NCBI GenBank assembly: GCA_964230805.1
Contig: CAXRIA010000004.1
Location: forward strand, 1 to 45,520
Length of the DNA: 45,520 nucleotides
Direction: 5' to 3'
Source of the DNA: Flavicella sp964230805
GTDB lineage: Bacteria > Bacteroidota > Bacteroidia > Flavobacteriales > Flavobacteriaceae
The notes under the pieces were generated by a model, which worked only from the letters and a program-made list of their open reading frames with translations, ran no database searches and was not told the DNA's origin. Below, piece by piece: positions 17,194 through 25,028 of this stretch (the stretch's first letter is position 1; every line of letters begins with the position of its first letter). The position numbers and the translations under genes were made by a program.

Positions 17194-18435
17194 TTGCATA
17201 AAGAAGATTTTAAAATTTATATTATTGGAGCAGGAGTTAGTGGTTTGGTAGCAGCTCAGGTTTTGGAAAACAAAGGCTATCATCCAATTATTCTGGAAGC
17301 ATCAGCCAGAGCAGGAGGAAGAGTGAAAACAGATATTACCGAAGGTTTTCAATTAGATCATGGGTTTCAAGTGTTACTATCTTCGTATCCAGCAGCTCAA
17401 AAATATTTAGATTTTAAAGCGCTTAAACTTCAAGAATTAAAACCTGGTGCCGTTATTTTTAACAATGGAAAACAACAAATTATTGGAGACCCTTTAAGAG
17501 ATATTTCTACACTTTTTTCTACACTCTTTTCAGGAGTGGGAACCTTTTCTGATAAGTTTAAAATTTTTCAATTAAATATGAAATTGAAAAATAAGTCTAT
17601 TGAGGCTATTTTTTCATCTGATGAAATAAGTACCAAAGCGTATTTGCAAGAGTTTGGGTTTTCTTCCCAAATTATAGCTCAGTTTTTTACTCCATTTTTC
17701 ACAGGAATATTTTTAGAAAATGAGCTAACAACCTCTAGTAGAATGTTTGAATTTGTGTTTAAAATGTTTGGAGAAGGTTTGGCGGTTCTTCCTAAAGGAG
17801 GTATAGAAGAAATCTCGAAACAGTTAGTGTCAAATTTAAAGCACACAACTTTTCAATATAACACCCAAGTAAGTTCGGTGTCTAATGATGAAATTGTACT
17901 GCATACAGGAGAAAAGTTGGCAAGTACTGCAACAATTATTGCTACAGATGCCAGTAAACTGGTAAGCAATGCGCCTCCAAAAAATCTTATTTGGAAATCT
18001 TGTCAAACCCTTTATTTTACAGCTAAAAAAAGGATGATAAATAAACCTATGATTGGTTTATTGTCTAATGCACATGGTCTAGTTAATAATATTTTTTATC
18101 ATACGAGTGTAGCTACTGATACCAATAATACTGAAGAATTATTGTCTGTAACTGTAGTTAAAGCACATCAGTTGTCTGAAAAACAATTAATAGCTGCTGT
18201 TACGAAGCAATTAAAAGAAGAGTGCACTATAGACCACCTTACTTTTTTGGCTATTTATCACATAAAAAGAGCATTACCAGATTTAAAAGATATTAAATAT
18301 GAAGTTTCGCCCTCAGAAACACAGCTATCTTCTGGTATTTATTTAGCAGGTGATGTACACTTAAATGGCTCTTTAAATGCGGCAATGATTGCCGGAGAAA
18401 AAGCTGCGATGCAAGTTATAGCCTCTCTCAAATAA
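17194..18435 (+). CDS. FAD-dependent amine-oxidase / protoporphyrinogen-oxidase-like protein
   Basis: The 413-residue protein begins with a Rossmann FAD motif, YIIGAGVSGLVAAQVLENKGY, followed by EASARAGGRVKTD (GGR motif) and ends with GIYLAGDVHLNGSLNAAMIAGEKAA, the second FAD-contacting segment of the amine oxidase family. Relatives include protoporphyrinogen oxidase, phytoene desaturase and polyamine oxidases; the substrate here is unknown. No ATG precedes the motif in frame, so translation appears to start at TTG 17194. It is convergent with the DUF2237 gene ending at 18446, leaving 10 bp between them. Confidence 0.83.
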   Translation: MHKEDFKIYIIGAGVSGLVAAQVLENKGYHPIILEASARAGGRVKTDITEGFQLDHGFQVLLSSYPAAQKYLDFKALKLQELKPGAVIFNNGKQQIIGDPLRDISTLFSTLFSGVGTFSDKFKIFQLNMKLKNKSIEAIFSSDEISTKAYLQEFGFSSQIIAQFFTPFFTGIFLENELTTSSRMFEFVFKMFGEGLAVLPKGGIEEISKQLVSNLKHTTFQYNTQVSSVSNDEIVLHTGEKLASTATIIATDASKLVSNAPPKNLIWKSCQTLYFTAKKRMINKPMIGLLSNAHGLVNNIFYHTSVATDTNNTEELLSVTVVKAHQLSEKQLIAAVTKQLKEECTIDHLTFLAIYHIKRALPDLKDIKYEVSPSETQLSSGIYLAGDVHLNGSLNAAMIAGEKAAMQVIASLK

Positions 18436-18445
18436 AAAAGGCTTT

Positions 18446-18805
18446 CTACACATAGGCATATTGTTGCAACAATTCTAATGAGGCATACTGTAATGATTTT
18501 TGATGAGTAGCCTCTAAAACAATAGGCGGAGCTTTTCCTACTTTTTCGGCTTCTAACCATCTAGAAATACACAAGCACCATTTGTCTCCGGGTTGTAAGC
18601 CCGGAAAGTTCCAATGCGGTATGGGTGTCATTAAATCATTTCCTCTTGATGCAGAATAGGTTAAAAACGCTTCAGTTACTACAGCACAAACCGTATGCGT
18701 TCCGGTGTCTTCTGAAACGGTTCTACAAAAACCATCTCTAAAATATCCGGTCATGGGATTGGTGCAACACGGAATAAGTGGTTTCCCAAAAATATTAAGC
18801 TCCAT
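18446..18805 (-). CDS. DUF2237 family protein
   Basis: The 119-residue soluble protein starts with PLIPCCTNPMTGYFRDGFC and continues through TVCAVVTEAFLTYS, SRGNDL and PGDKWCLCISRW, which are the hallmarks of DUF2237. Several conserved cysteines (CC near residues 13-14, C27, WCLC near 77-79) suggest a metal or redox role, but no biochemical function is established to my knowledge. It has no signal peptide. It is monocistronic or read with the genes upstream on the same strand. Confidence 0.85.
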   Translation of the reverse strand: MELNIFGKPLIPCCTNPMTGYFRDGFCRTVSEDTGTHTVCAVVTEAFLTYSASRGNDLMTPIPHWNFPGLQPGDKWCLCISRWLEAEKVGKAPPIVLEATHQKSLQYASLELLQQYAYV

Positions 18806-18850
18806 AGTATTATAAATTTTATACCTTCTCTAGGGTAATAAATTTACGAA

Positions 18851-19339
18851 TTAAAAAGCATATCCGAGACCAACACTAAAGATGCCCAAAACACCAGCTT
18901 TAAGCTTAAAAATTAAGCCTCCTTCAGGTTTTTGGTATCGGTATCCCACATCTAATAAAGGCAGTATAAAAGGATCGTTATTATCTTTTCCAGAAAAAAT
19001 TCCTAGGTTAAATTCCATATGAGAATTTCCTTTTCCAGTAAGCATAGTTGCCGCACCTAACACACCACCACCTCCATCTCCTAAAATCATTCCGGCATAG
19101 CCAAAACCAACTCTACCATACAAAGAAACAGCATTCGATTCATGAATTTTTCGTTCATAATTCATAAGAACATGAGCACCAGGAAAAATTCCTGTATCAA
19201 AATAAACATTGTTTTTTGCAGGTATAGAGATCATGTCTGAATTGGTTTGCGCAGAGGTATTCATACACAAACACATAAGAATTGTGAACGTTATTGTTTT
19301 AAAAAAGGAGTTTCTTTTTTCTTTTTCAACGTTTTTCAT
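18851..19339 (-). CDS. Secreted small beta-barrel-like protein of unknown function
   Basis: The 162-residue protein has an N-terminal basic stretch, then a hydrophobic signal (ITFTILMCLCMNTSAQ), so it is exported. The remainder has alternating strands rich in Gly and aromatic residues (VSLYGRVGFGYAGMILG, LLDVGYRYQ, LGIFSVGLGYAF) and ends in a terminal Phe, the usual C-terminal signature of outer-membrane barrels handled by the BAM complex. An eight-stranded barrel is plausible from the size. It lies 19 bp downstream of the DUF1254 gene and is probably co-transcribed with it. Confidence 0.68.
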   Translation of the reverse strand: MKNVEKEKRNSFFKTITFTILMCLCMNTSAQTNSDMISIPAKNNVYFDTGIFPGAHVLMNYERKIHESNAVSLYGRVGFGYAGMILGDGGGGVLGAATMLTGKGNSHMEFNLGIFSGKDNNDPFILPLLDVGYRYQKPEGGLIFKLKAGVLGIFSVGLGYAF

Positions 19340-19358
19340 TTTTTTACATTAAGGATTA

Positions 19359-20765
19359 TTATTGTTTTTCAAATTTATTAATTTTTGGGAGTTGGTAAGT
19401 ACCATTTAACTCATTTTCACCAGGCCCATAAATACGCAAAACAGTATAGAAAGGCCCGTTAGGAGTAGGTAACCAATTTCCTTCCTTTTCTTTACCGGGA
19501 GAATCTGTTTGAAAATAGATAGTTACAGCACCCTCTTTTCCTTTTTTTAGTGATGTAGACAGACTCCCAATACTGTATCGATTTATTGGGTTTTCTATCA
19601 AGAATCGATCAGGAAGATCATACATGGTAAAGGACCAAAAGTAATCTGCTTGAGGCAATGCTCCAGGAGGAAAGGTTAAGGCATAATTGTATAGGCTACC
19701 ATCGAGCAAATTTCCCTCACTATCTTTTTGAAATCCTGGGTACATGGCTTGAGATGGATAATTGCCAAATTGACCAACAATTACACCCACGGTCCTATTC
19801 AGATAATCTTCACCAATAACTTCTCTGGTGTTAAATAATTTCTTTCCGTCTGAGGTCTTTGCTACCTGCTGCTCAATTTCTTGAAGTGCCTCACCAATTC
19901 CATTGTTAACCGCCTTTACAAATACACTATCCACTTCATTTGGAGGCCATGCTTTGCCAGCTTCTACTCCAATTTTCTTAGCGTTCAGTAACATGGTTTT
20001 GTCTGCTGCGTTAGCTAGGGTATAGTTGAGCATAAAATTGGCATACCTAAAGAAGTTGATGTTTTTAAGATCAGAATCATTATAATGGATCCAGTTAATC
20101 TTTTCTATTTCTTTTTTAGGTTCAGCTCCAATAAAGCTACTCAAGGGCTGTAAAACATATCCGTTTTGAATTTCTTTCATGGCTTGTAGGTCTGCTAAAC
20201 CATTTACTCCAGTTCTTGTTAAGGTTCCAACAAATTGAGATTCAGAATAAATAATGCGTTTTATTCCTTGAGGCATTTTTTGGTCATAATCTTTAGTTGC
20301 CAATAAATAATTGCCTCCGTTTTGTCCGTCGATGATAGAACCTGGGGCATCTATTACATAGCCCCACATGTCATCCCATTGACAGACGTAATAACGGTTC
20401 CCATCAGATGGGGGCATTGTTAATACCCAGGGTTCTGCTCGTAAATCAACCCATGCCCAAGAATAAGGCGTATTATTGTTTGGTGTTGGAATGTCTCTGT
20501 TTTTTGGAGATGATAAGCCATAATGTTTGTAGACACCAAAACCACCAATGTATTCTGGTGCGGTCTTATTAATTGCTTGCTTGTACATGGTGCCATAGTT
20601 GTATACTAAGGGGAATAAGGCAATGTAGGTCTCTTTGGCAATCTGCTTTATTTCTTCCTGATCTAAAGACGAATCTACAAGTTTTTCACTTTTTTTAGGT
20701 TCAGCGTCTTTACAGCTTACTATAAAAAATAAGTTTATGGATAGGATGATAACTAAGGATCGCAT
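19359..20765 (-). CDS. DUF1254/DUF1214 lipoprotein
   Basis: The 468-residue protein has a lipoprotein signal (MRSLVIILSINLFFIVSC, Cys18). DUF1254 is seen in the N-terminal half (YIALFPLVYNYGTMY, then PNNNTPYSWAWVDLRAEPWVLTMP). DUF1214 is seen in the C-terminal part (YALTFPPGALPQADYFWSFTMYD and later GNWLPTPNGPFYTVLRIYGP). Proteins with this pair are widespread in bacteria; their reaction is not established. A barrel-like protein follows on the same strand. No -7 element of good quality was found upstream. Confidence 0.9.
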   Translation of the reverse strand: MRSLVIILSINLFFIVSCKDAEPKKSEKLVDSSLDQEEIKQIAKETYIALFPLVYNYGTMYKQAINKTAPEYIGGFGVYKHYGLSSPKNRDIPTPNNNTPYSWAWVDLRAEPWVLTMPPSDGNRYYVCQWDDMWGYVIDAPGSIIDGQNGGNYLLATKDYDQKMPQGIKRIIYSESQFVGTLTRTGVNGLADLQAMKEIQNGYVLQPLSSFIGAEPKKEIEKINWIHYNDSDLKNINFFRYANFMLNYTLANAADKTMLLNAKKIGVEAGKAWPPNEVDSVFVKAVNNGIGEALQEIEQQVAKTSDGKKLFNTREVIGEDYLNRTVGVIVGQFGNYPSQAMYPGFQKDSEGNLLDGSLYNYALTFPPGALPQADYFWSFTMYDLPDRFLIENPINRYSIGSLSTSLKKGKEGAVTIYFQTDSPGKEKEGNWLPTPNGPFYTVLRIYGPGENELNGTYQLPKINKFEKQ

Positions 20766-20832
20766 AGGGGTTCAATTTTTACAAATACTTCGTAAAGTCT
20801 AGCTTATATTTTTGTTACTAATTTAGTAAATA

Positions 20833-20909
20833 CAAACCGAATAGAAAATGGCTAAAGATTTTTTTTAAGTAGGCAGGTGAGGGCTAGCAATAGATTATAT
20901 TGGTTGTTG
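20833..20909 (-). repeat. Cassette-border element E (degenerate)
   Basis: The arms CAAACCGAATA at 20833-20843 and the complement of TATTGGTTGTTG at 20898-20909 are partly complementary, with an inner GCTA / TAGC pair. The GTTGTTG end lies 13 bp from the stop codon of the small gene at 20923. Position and ends resemble elements A-D, but the match is the weakest of the five. Confidence 0.35.
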
Positions 20910-20922
20910 TTATTTTGTTGTT

Positions 20923-21135
20923 TTATTCAGTTTTATTATTTTCTTTTTTCGCTTGTTTTCTCAAATTATATCGAGTCAATACTCCCATAAATATTCCAAA
21001 AAATGAAGTGTGGAATATAAATTTCCAAATTTTGAAATCTTGTCCATCGGCAAAGTTAAATCCAGCCATCATGCTGGCGTAAACAACTCCTCCAACTACT
21101 CCTCCCATTATTATCGATTTTGTTTGTTTATTCAT
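20923..21135 (-). CDS. Small two-helix membrane protein (cassette-like gene)
   Basis: A 70-residue protein starting at ATG 21135 (MNKQTKSIIMGG). It has a Gly/Ala-rich membrane segment near residues 8-24 and a second near 38-55, then a basic tail (RKQAKKENNK). The frame is open upstream to 21279, but that part runs through palindromic element A and is not likely to be translated. The gene sits between elements E and A, as the other genes of this block do. I do not recognise the family. Confidence 0.55.
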   Translation of the reverse strand: MNKQTKSIIMGGVVGGVVYASMMAGFNFADGQDFKIWKFIFHTSFFGIFMGVLTRYNLRKQAKKENNKTE

Positions 21136-21182
21136 ATTTATAAAACTTGAGTACGTTTTTTCAATGAATGCTAACACTGGAT

Positions 21183-21304
21183 AACGGTTTTCATATGGCT
21201 TGTGGCGGTTTCGAAGCACTTTCTTGTCCTCCGGATTAAAGCTAGCAACGAAGCGAAAACCTTGCTGGTAGCCGTTCACCCGCCATAAGCTATATGCGTT
21301 GTTC
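21183..21304 (-). repeat. Cassette-border element A (imperfect palindrome)
   Basis: The arms CATATGGCTTGTGGCGG at 21192-21208 and CCGCCATAAGCTATATG at 21280-21296 are complementary over 17 nt with two G-T wobbles. An inner pair GGTTT / AAACC adds a second stem. The plus-strand ends are AACGGTTTT at 21183 and GTTGTTC at 21298-21304. The latter lies 10 bp from the stop of the gene at 21315. Same architecture as elements B, C and D. Confidence 0.65.
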
Positions 21305-21314
21305 TATGCAGTTT

Positions 21315-21686
21315 TTATGTACTTCTAATAACTGCAATTTGACTATGAGCACTCCCACCATGTGAACATCTCCTTCCAGTGTTTCTATGTGTCCATCCAT
21401 TAAATGGAACTCTTCTGTAATTTGCATGGCTACATGCTTGAGATAGGCTTCCATCACCTCTATGGTAATTGTAATAGTTACCATCAAATGATGTGTTGTG
21501 AACGTAGTAGGTTGTCAGGAATTTTTGTAATGAATCGTCCCATTCATATCTGCTTTCATCTTCAACGTCATCTTGATAATCATGATTCAAGTATTCTTCT
21601 GTTATGAACTCTACTTCTTTAGGGTCACTTATTCCAAAGTGTTCCATTGTTAGTTTTTTTACTTCTTCTACATTTTTGTTAGACAT
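21315..21686 (-). CDS. Orphan protein rich in His, Tyr and Asn (cassette-like gene)
   Basis: A 123-residue protein I do not recognise. The first half is acidic and helical (MSNKNVEEVKKLTMEHFG to DDVEDESRYEWDDSLQKF). The second half is rich in His, Tyr, Asn, Ser and Arg and contains YYVHNTSFDGNYYNYHRGDG and later CSHANYRR and RRCSHGG, which might bind metal. No signal peptide or membrane segment. It lies between palindromic elements A and B, with its own roughly 340-bp upstream region, as expected for a mobile single-gene cassette. Confidence 0.5.
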   Translation of the reverse strand: MSNKNVEEVKKLTMEHFGISDPKEVEFITEEYLNHDYQDDVEDESRYEWDDSLQKFLTTYYVHNTSFDGNYYNYHRGDGSLSQACSHANYRRVPFNGWTHRNTGRRCSHGGSAHSQIAVIRST

Positions 21687-22031
21687 AATATTTTCCTTTT
21701 AAATAAATGCTTACTCCATATTTAAAGTGTTTTTTCAGCTTGTTCACACTATCATTGTGGGTTGCCAACCCTTTTTGGTTTTTCAAATTATCTACAACAC
21801 TGGCTAAACACCAGTGCGGTTTATATCCTCCTTATATAACCTCTACTAAATAGCTGACTATTAAGTTTTTAGATAAAAAAAGTTACGATCGTATTTTGGT
21901 AGAGATGAATTGCAATTTTTTAATAAAAATCTAAAAAATATAGCACCCATACAATCCCCATAATTAGGGAAATGTGTAGCTCCCTATTTTTAACGAGAAG
22001 AGAAGATTTTAGCGTTGCGTGTTTAACATCT
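21687..22031. other. Noncoding stretch upstream of the orphan gene, with hairpins
   Basis: No supported gene is present. On the plus strand I see GGGTT / AACCC at about 21759-21771, CACTGG / CCAGTG at about 21798-21816 and TAGGGA / TCCCTA at 21965-21986 followed by T residues. The first two lie in the leader of the minus-strand gene at 21315-21686. The third could terminate plus-strand transcription. No clear promoter was seen. Confidence 0.4.
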
Positions 22032-22146
22032 CGTGTATGAGTAGTAGCGAATTTATAAACACTACTTTTCAGAAAGTAATTTTAAAAAAAAAAGTAATAG
22101 CGACTTGAATTAAAACTCAAGTCGCTATTACTTATACACGTTGTTG
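22032..22146 (-). repeat. Cassette-border element B (three-armed palindrome)
   Basis: CGTGTATGAGTAGTAGCGA at 22032-22050 is complementary, with two mismatches, to TCGCTATTACTTATACACG at 22122-22140. Between them, 22092-22108 pairs perfectly over 17 bp with 22117-22133. The right arm can therefore pair with either of two left arms. The GTTGTTG end at 22140-22146 lies 11 bp from the stop codon of the DJ-1 gene. Confidence 0.7.
22084..22133 (-). terminator. Intrinsic terminator inside element B
   Basis: On the minus strand the perfect 17-bp stem (22133-22117 with 22108-22092) is followed directly by a run of ten T (complement of 22082-22093). This is a strong terminator for the operon ending with the DJ-1 gene. 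Confidence 0.88.
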
Positions 22147-22157
22147 GCGGTAGTTTT

Positions 22158-23069
22158 TTATTTATTTGCCTCTTTAAGTAATTCAGTTGCGGCTAATTTT
22201 CCAAAATCATTAGCAGCGAAAGGACTAGCTCCTGTAATTAATTTTCGGTCTTTATGAACTGTATTATCAGCTTCTTCGTTGATGATTGTAACTCCCAAGT
22301 TGTTTAATTTCTCTCCATACTTGTATGGCATATGACCTGGTGTATAACCAATCATAGGTCCTTGTTCGTCTGCAGCATCTGGAAATGAAGCGATTTTATA
22401 GCCTTTATATATATAATTATCTTTGTTACTATCTAAACCTGCTGCTAATAATGCTGCTGGACCATGACAAATTGCTAGTGTAAACATATCATTATTGTGC
22501 GACCATTTTATTAGTTTATTCACATCTTCGTTTTCTGGTAGTCCAAGCATTGCTCCATGACCTCCAGGAATAAAAATAGCAGCATAATCTGAGCTTTCAT
22601 TCATAGAGTTGGCAACAAAATCAGATAAGTTTCCTGGGTTTTCAAATTTCTTTTTGAATTCAGTATATATTGTTTTTACATGCGCATCGTCTTGGGGAAT
22701 TGCCCATCGTTCAATGACTACTGGCTTTCCATTGGGTGTTACCACATCGACATCAAAGCCGGCATTTATCAGATGAAGCACCGGTAAAAATATTTCGACA
22801 GGATGATTTCCAGTTGAAAACTTTTTACCATTGGCCATGGTCATATTTTTTTGCTCTGTGCAAATCATTAACACCTTTTTATTTCCTATGTACTTGTTTT
22901 CATAAACAGTATTATCAAAATTTGTAGTCGGAGATGTGGCTAATTTTAAGGCTAAAGGTGATGGAATATAAGATCCGTCTTCCGTTTCTGTTGGTCTTGT
23001 TGTAAAGTATAAGACAACAAAAGCGAGTAAGATGATGCTTGCTATTGTTAATAGTACTTTTTTCTTCAT
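22158..23069 (-). CDS. DJ-1/PfpI (Hsp31-like) protein with N-terminal membrane anchor
   Basis: The 303-residue protein has the nucleophile-elbow motif AICHGPAALL with Cys201-His202, and FIPGGHGAM upstream, as in Hsp31/HchA-type glyoxalase III and chaperone proteins. The first 22 residues form an uncleaved-looking hydrophobic helix (VLLTIASIILLAFVVLYF), so the catalytic domain would face the periplasm; most Hsp31 members are cytosolic. It follows the nitroreductase gene by 8 bp and ends at the terminator of element B. Methylglyoxal or electrophile detoxification is plausible from the neighbour but is inference. Confidence 0.85.
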   Translation of the reverse strand: MKKKVLLTIASIILLAFVVLYFTTRPTETEDGSYIPSPLALKLATSPTTNFDNTVYENKYIGNKKVLMICTEQKNMTMANGKKFSTGNHPVEIFLPVLHLINAGFDVDVVTPNGKPVVIERWAIPQDDAHVKTIYTEFKKKFENPGNLSDFVANSMNESSDYAAIFIPGGHGAMLGLPENEDVNKLIKWSHNNDMFTLAICHGPAALLAAGLDSNKDNYIYKGYKIASFPDAADEQGPMIGYTPGHMPYKYGEKLNNLGVTIINEEADNTVHKDRKLITGASPFAANDFGKLAATELLKEANK

Positions 23070-23077
23070 GGTTTGAT

Positions 23078-23713
23078 TTATATAAATGTTACTAATTTTT
23101 CCATCGGTTTTCTAACCTTTACAAGGTTGACCAACCAATCTTTGTTTGCATCCTTATAACCTATTGGCAATAGAAGTGTACTTCGTAATCCTTTTTCGCG
23201 CAACCCTAGAATTTTATCTAAAGCTTCAGGGTCAAATCCTTCCATTGGTGTGCTGTCTAAACCTTCGTACGCAGCTTGCGTCATGGCCGCCATAAAGGCA
23301 ATATAAGTTTGCCTTGCAGCATGTTCAAAGTTCGTTTCAGGATCACGTTTAGGGTAACCATCTAACAACATTTGACGATAGTTTTCCCAACCTTCATTTT
23401 TAAAACCTCTTATTTCGTTTGTTAAATCGAACATATAATTAATACGTTCTGCTGTGTAATTGTCCCAAGCTGCAAATACCAATAAATGGGAACAATCTGT
23501 CACTTGCGATTGATTCCATGCAATTTCTTTGATACTCGATTTCGTATCACTATTTGTAATTACGAAAACTTCAAAAGGCTGTAACCCACTCGATGTTGGC
23601 GCTAACCTAATGGCCTCTAAAATATTATCTATTTTTTCTTGAGGAACCACTTCGCCATTCATCGCTTTGGTGGCGTATCGTTCATTTAATTTGTCTAAAA
23701 AACTCATTGTCAT
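23078..23713 (-). CDS. NAD(P)H nitroreductase family protein (NfsB-like)
   Basis: A flavin (FMN) oxidoreductase of about 210 residues that reduces nitro compounds, quinones or related electrophiles. Motifs: RYATKAMNGEVVPQEKI, LAPTSSGLQPFEVFVI (FMN-binding), AAMTQAAYEGLDSTPMEGFDP and LLPIGYKD near the end. Two ATG codons (23713 and 23707) are possible; the second gives MSFLDKL, the more usual N-terminus. A -7 element (TAAATTTG, 23737-23730) inside a perfect inverted repeat lies just upstream. It is 8 bp from the DJ-1 gene and downstream of a Crp-type regulator, suggesting a regulated electrophile-response unit. Confidence 0.88.
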   Translation of the reverse strand: MTMSFLDKLNERYATKAMNGEVVPQEKIDNILEAIRLAPTSSGLQPFEVFVITNSDTKSSIKEIAWNQSQVTDCSHLLVFAAWDNYTAERINYMFDLTNEIRGFKNEGWENYRQMLLDGYPKRDPETNFEHAARQTYIAFMAAMTQAAYEGLDSTPMEGFDPEALDKILGLREKGLRSTLLLPIGYKDANKDWLVNLVKVRKPMEKLVTFI

Positions 23714-23720
23714 ATTTTTA

Positions 23721-23746
23721 ATTATCGTACAAATTTAAACGATAAT
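23721..23746 (-). promoter_or_regulatory. Promoter within a perfect inverted repeat, candidate operator
   Basis: ATTATCGT at 23721-23728 and ACGATAAT at 23739-23746 form a perfect 8-bp inverted repeat with a 10-bp spacer. The spacer contains the -7 element TAAATTTG (minus strand, 23737-23730). A dimer binding here would control the nitroreductase and DJ-1 genes; the Crp-type regulator encoded just upstream is the obvious candidate. Confidence 0.55.
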
Positions 23747-23777
23747 CAAAACGCACATATGAATCTAGGTTAATAAA

Positions 23778-24353
23778 TCAGTTTTTGATTCTTTCTTTTC
23801 TAATTCTGCTTAGACTCTGAGGAGTAATCCCCAGATATGAGGCAATCTGATAGTTCGGGATTATTTTTTCGAATTCCGTATAATCTTCAATAAACTGATT
23901 GTATTTTTCAGCAGCAGTTAATGCTAATAAGTTTAAAATTCGTTTTTGAAGTGCCGAAATTCGCTTTTCAAAATTCTTCCGCTGAATGATTTCAAATTGA
24001 GGAAATTCTTGATAAAATTTTTCAACGTTAGAATTATCGATTATTAAAACCTTTGAATGGGTTAAGCTTTCGATGGAAACAACAGCTTTGTTGTCTGTAT
24101 AAAGTGTTATATAATCGCTTATCCACCAGTTTTTAATAGCAAACTGTAGGGTGTGTTCTTTGCCGTCTTCCGTTTTGAAAAAAGAACGTAAACAACCACT
24201 TACAACAAAAATATGCTCTTTTTTAATAGCGTTTTCAGTAAGTATTTGTTCTCCTTTAACCAAGTTCTTTTCTTTGATTATTTCACTTAGTTTGCTTTCT
24301 ATTTCAGGAGAGATTGAAATCGTATTTTTAAAATAATCTAAAAGTTCGTTCAT
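23778..24353 (-). CDS. Crp/Fnr family transcriptional regulator
   Basis: The 191-residue protein has an N-terminal cyclic-nucleotide-binding-like barrel (LVKGEQILTENAIKKEHIFVVSGCLRSFF) and a C-terminal winged helix with NYQIASYLGITPQSLSRIRKE, the recognition-helix region of this family in Bacteroidota. It lacks the Cys set needed for an Fnr iron-sulfur cluster, so the effector is unknown. It precedes the nitroreductase and DJ-1 genes on the same strand, with a 64-bp gap holding a promoter and an inverted repeat, and probably controls them. Its start is 13 bp from palindromic element C. Confidence 0.88.
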   Translation of the reverse strand: MNELLDYFKNTISISPEIESKLSEIIKEKNLVKGEQILTENAIKKEHIFVVSGCLRSFFKTEDGKEHTLQFAIKNWWISDYITLYTDNKAVVSIESLTHSKVLIIDNSNVEKFYQEFPQFEIIQRKNFEKRISALQKRILNLLALTAAEKYNQFIEDYTEFEKIIPNYQIASYLGITPQSLSRIRKERIKN

Positions 24354-24366
24354 ATTTTCAAATTAC

Positions 24367-24460
24367 CCCCAACGGTCTTGGCTATGCGTAGTTGGGTGTT
24401 TTGCATTTAACTTTAAAAGCCTTCGGACAGGCAGGCAATTACTTACAGCCATTGTTGGGC
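24367..24460 (-). repeat. Cassette-border element C (attC-like)
   Basis: Read on the plus strand it begins CCCCAAC (24367-24373; RYYYAAC with one mismatch) and ends GTTGGGC (24454-24460; a perfect match to the attC core GTTRRRY). The arms CCAAC..TTGGCT and AGCCA..GTTGG are complementary. The 94-bp length fits attC sites. The GTTGGGC end lies 7 bp from the parE stop codon. CAACGGTCT and CATTGTTG at its ends also occur at both ends of element D. Confidence 0.65.
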
Positions 24461-24467
24461 ATCGTTT

Positions 24468-24770
24468 TTATTGTTCGGTTATTCTTTTTTTCAAGTCCAT
24501 TCGTTCGTGCAAAATCCTAGTTATTTCAATTGGGTTTGATTCTGATTTTCGATAAAATATGACGTGTCGGTTAGCTTTTAGTCCGAAAAGTTCAGATTTA
24601 ATTCCATCATAGTTTTTTCCCAATTCTGGATTGTTGGCTATGTCTTGGCAAATGGCAAGCAGCATATCGTAGTATCTGTCAGCTTGATTTTCAGACCAAT
24701 TTTCGAGCGTGTATTCCCATATTCCGTTCAAATCCGCTACGGCCTTGTTGGTCAGTTCATATTTGGCCAT
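24468..24770 (-). CDS. ParE/RelE-type toxin of a type II toxin-antitoxin pair
   Basis: The 100-residue protein matches ParE toxins: it begins with YELTNKAVADLNGIWEYTLENWS, has ADRYYDMLLAICQDIANNPELGK in the middle and ends with HVIFYRKSESNPIEITRILHERMDL. ParE proteins poison gyrase; RelE relatives cleave mRNA. The start overlaps the end of the antitoxin gene by 14 bp, the usual coupled order with antitoxin first. The pair sits between elements C and D and probably stabilises the cassette block. Confidence 0.9.
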   Translation of the reverse strand: MAKYELTNKAVADLNGIWEYTLENWSENQADRYYDMLLAICQDIANNPELGKNYDGIKSELFGLKANRHVIFYRKSESNPIEITRILHERMDLKKRITEQ

Positions 24771-25011
24771 TCTTTTTGCGTTTCGCTTTTAATTCCTCAA
24801 GATTTTTTTTGGGGTCGAAATCGTGCGCAATTCCGCTATCAATTCCTTCTTGAATAGCATTTCTTAACGCAATTGCTTTGCTTTCTTCATTTTCTAAAAG
24901 TCGAAGTCCTGCTCTGATTACTTCACTGACATTTTTATAACGTCCGGCAGAAACTTGTGTCTGTACGAACTGGTCAAAATAATTCCCAAGCGATATTGAT
25001 GTGTTTTTCAT
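24757..25011 (-). CDS. ParD-type antitoxin
   Basis: The 84-residue protein starting at ATG 25011 (MKNTSISLGNYFDQFV) has the ribbon-helix-helix N-terminus of ParD, including GRYKNVSEVIRAGLRLLE, and a charged C-terminal toxin-binding tail. The frame is open up to 25053, but that would run through the operator and promoter, so the downstream ATG was chosen. The antitoxin should repress its own promoter at the palindrome 25034-25050. Confidence 0.9.
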   Translation of the reverse strand: MKNTSISLGNYFDQFVQTQVSAGRYKNVSEVIRAGLRLLENEESKAIALRNAIQEGIDSGIAHDFDPKKNLEELKAKRKKNGQI

Positions 25012-25028
25012 AAAAAACTGAATTTTCT

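Noticed and set aside
21136..21279. Longer N-terminus of the small membrane protein
   Set aside because: It would translate through palindromic element A; ATG 21135 gives a compact two-helix protein.
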